Source: Gaetbulibacter sp. S0825
GTDB lineage: Bacteria; Bacteroidota; Bacteroidia; Flavobacteriales; Flavobacteriaceae
Reading direction: 5' to 3'
Assembly: GCF_011777505.1 (NCBI RefSeq)
Contig: NZ_JAATJT010000003.1
Coordinates: 372,001-436,000, forward strand
DNA length: 64,000 nt
Below are positions 63,654-64,000 of the stretch, one piece after another (position 1 is the first letter of the stretch; each line of letters begins with the position of its first letter). The notes under the pieces were generated by a model. The model saw only the letters and a list, made by a program, of their open reading frames with translations. It was not told the DNA's origin and did no database searches. The position numbers were made by a program, and so were the translations under genes.

Positions 63654-64000
63654 ATGAGTACTTTAGAAAACATTCAAAAAAAAGACATAGGATTACTAAT
63701 ACAAAGAATTAGTATCGGAATCCTTATTCTATTCCACGGAATTGCAAACTTGACTTCCAATTATTCATTTATTAAAAATTTATTGAATGGCATGGGAATT
63801 CCAGAATTTGTTGCATACTCGGTTTTTATAGGCGAAATAATTGCACCAATATTAATAATCATAGGTTTTAGAGTAAGAATGGCAAGTTTAGTTTTAGCTT
63901 TTAATATGTTAACAGCTATTTTAATGGCACATTCTTCCGACATTTTCACTTTAAATCAATTTGGTGGTTGGGGAATTGAGTTACAAGGCTTATATCTATT
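63654..64000 (+). CDS. DoxX family membrane protein (cut by window end)
   Basis: The frame is open from 63654 to the window end (115 codons visible). Four hydrophobic segments can be seen, starting IGLLIQRISIGILILFHGIANL, with the conserved GEIIAPILIIIGFRVRMASLVLAFNMLTAI. DoxX members are small membrane proteins, in some cases part of a quinone or redox complex. It is probably under control of the Crp/Fnr-like protein encoded upstream. Confidence 0.85.
   Translation, partial: MSTLENIQKKDIGLLIQRISIGILILFHGIANLTSNYSFIKNLLNGMGIPEFVAYSVFIGEIIAPILIIIGFRVRMASLVLAFNMLTAILMAHSSDIFTLNQFGGWGIELQGLYL

Noticed and set aside
1-64000. CRISPR arrays, rRNA operons, insertion sequences
   Set aside because: No regularly spaced repeats, rRNA sequence, transposase or terminal repeats of known insertion sequences were seen.

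Overview
The window is a gene-dense, AT-rich stretch of a chromosome from a member of the Bacteroidota, almost certainly family Flavobacteriaceae. Supporting signs are promoter boxes of the TAnnTTTG type, weak or absent Shine-Dalgarno sequences, many short secreted and lipoprotein genes, DUF5916, DUF2851, DUF3467 and DUF6249-type families, ECF sigma/anti-sigma pairs, a mevalonate-type isopentenyl diphosphate isomerase, and a 1433-residue RNA polymerase beta' subunit. No rRNA, phage, insertion sequence or CRISPR array was seen.

Layout. 1-8.1 kb: secreted or periplasmic proteins (S9 glutamyl endopeptidase-like protease cut by the window start, FG-GAP protein, beta-lactamase-fold hydrolase) and the chaperone HtpG. 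8.3-13 kb: YkgJ-type protein, DEAD-box helicase, an 815-bp cassette-like insertion with an orphan gene, then a MOSC/MFS pair. 13-18.8 kb: two ECF sigma systems, each with a recognisable promoter of its own; the second has a pair of mirror-image ECF promoters serving the sigma gene and a DUF6249-type gene. 18.8-28.8 kb: an amidohydrolase and PhzF pair, VanX-like dipeptidase, a possible small RNA region, a compact five-gene SPFH module (two of its genes are only 52 codons), a DUF5916 protein, a DUF819 permease and a lipoprotein. 28.8-33.6 kb: manA-queD-idi, prfC, a small Fe-S protein and DUF3467.

33.7-46.8 kb is the core information-processing cluster on the minus strand, read in the order tRNA-Thr(TGT), Tyr, Gly, Thr(GGT), tuf, tRNA-Trp, secE, nusG, rplK, rplA, rplJ, rplL, rpoB, rpoC. 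It is preceded by hpf, xerC and rpsU. 48.4-55.6 kb: acyl-CoA dehydrogenase, HhH protein, AGCS symporter, K+ channel, PspC, DUF2851 and NUDIX genes. 55.7-62.8 kb: pyrE, SRPBCC protein, birA, then the tightly packed run rsfS, ftsH, LUD, cdsA, psd, acyl-CoA-binding protein and VOC protein, which joins membrane phospholipid synthesis to membrane proteolysis. 62.8-64 kb: a second copy of the cassette-like boundary, a frameshifted Crp/Fnr regulator, a Crp-like palindrome and the start of a DoxX gene.

The points most worth following are the inverted-repeat-bounded cassette and its second boundary, the mirror-image ECF promoters, the SPFH/DUF4177/DUF1648/ribbon-helix-helix module with iterated ATATCAT sites at its start, the iterated TCGATGAAAT motif beside a possible small RNA, the amidohydrolase that lacks metal ligands, and the duplicated gene tail next to the DUF3467 gene.
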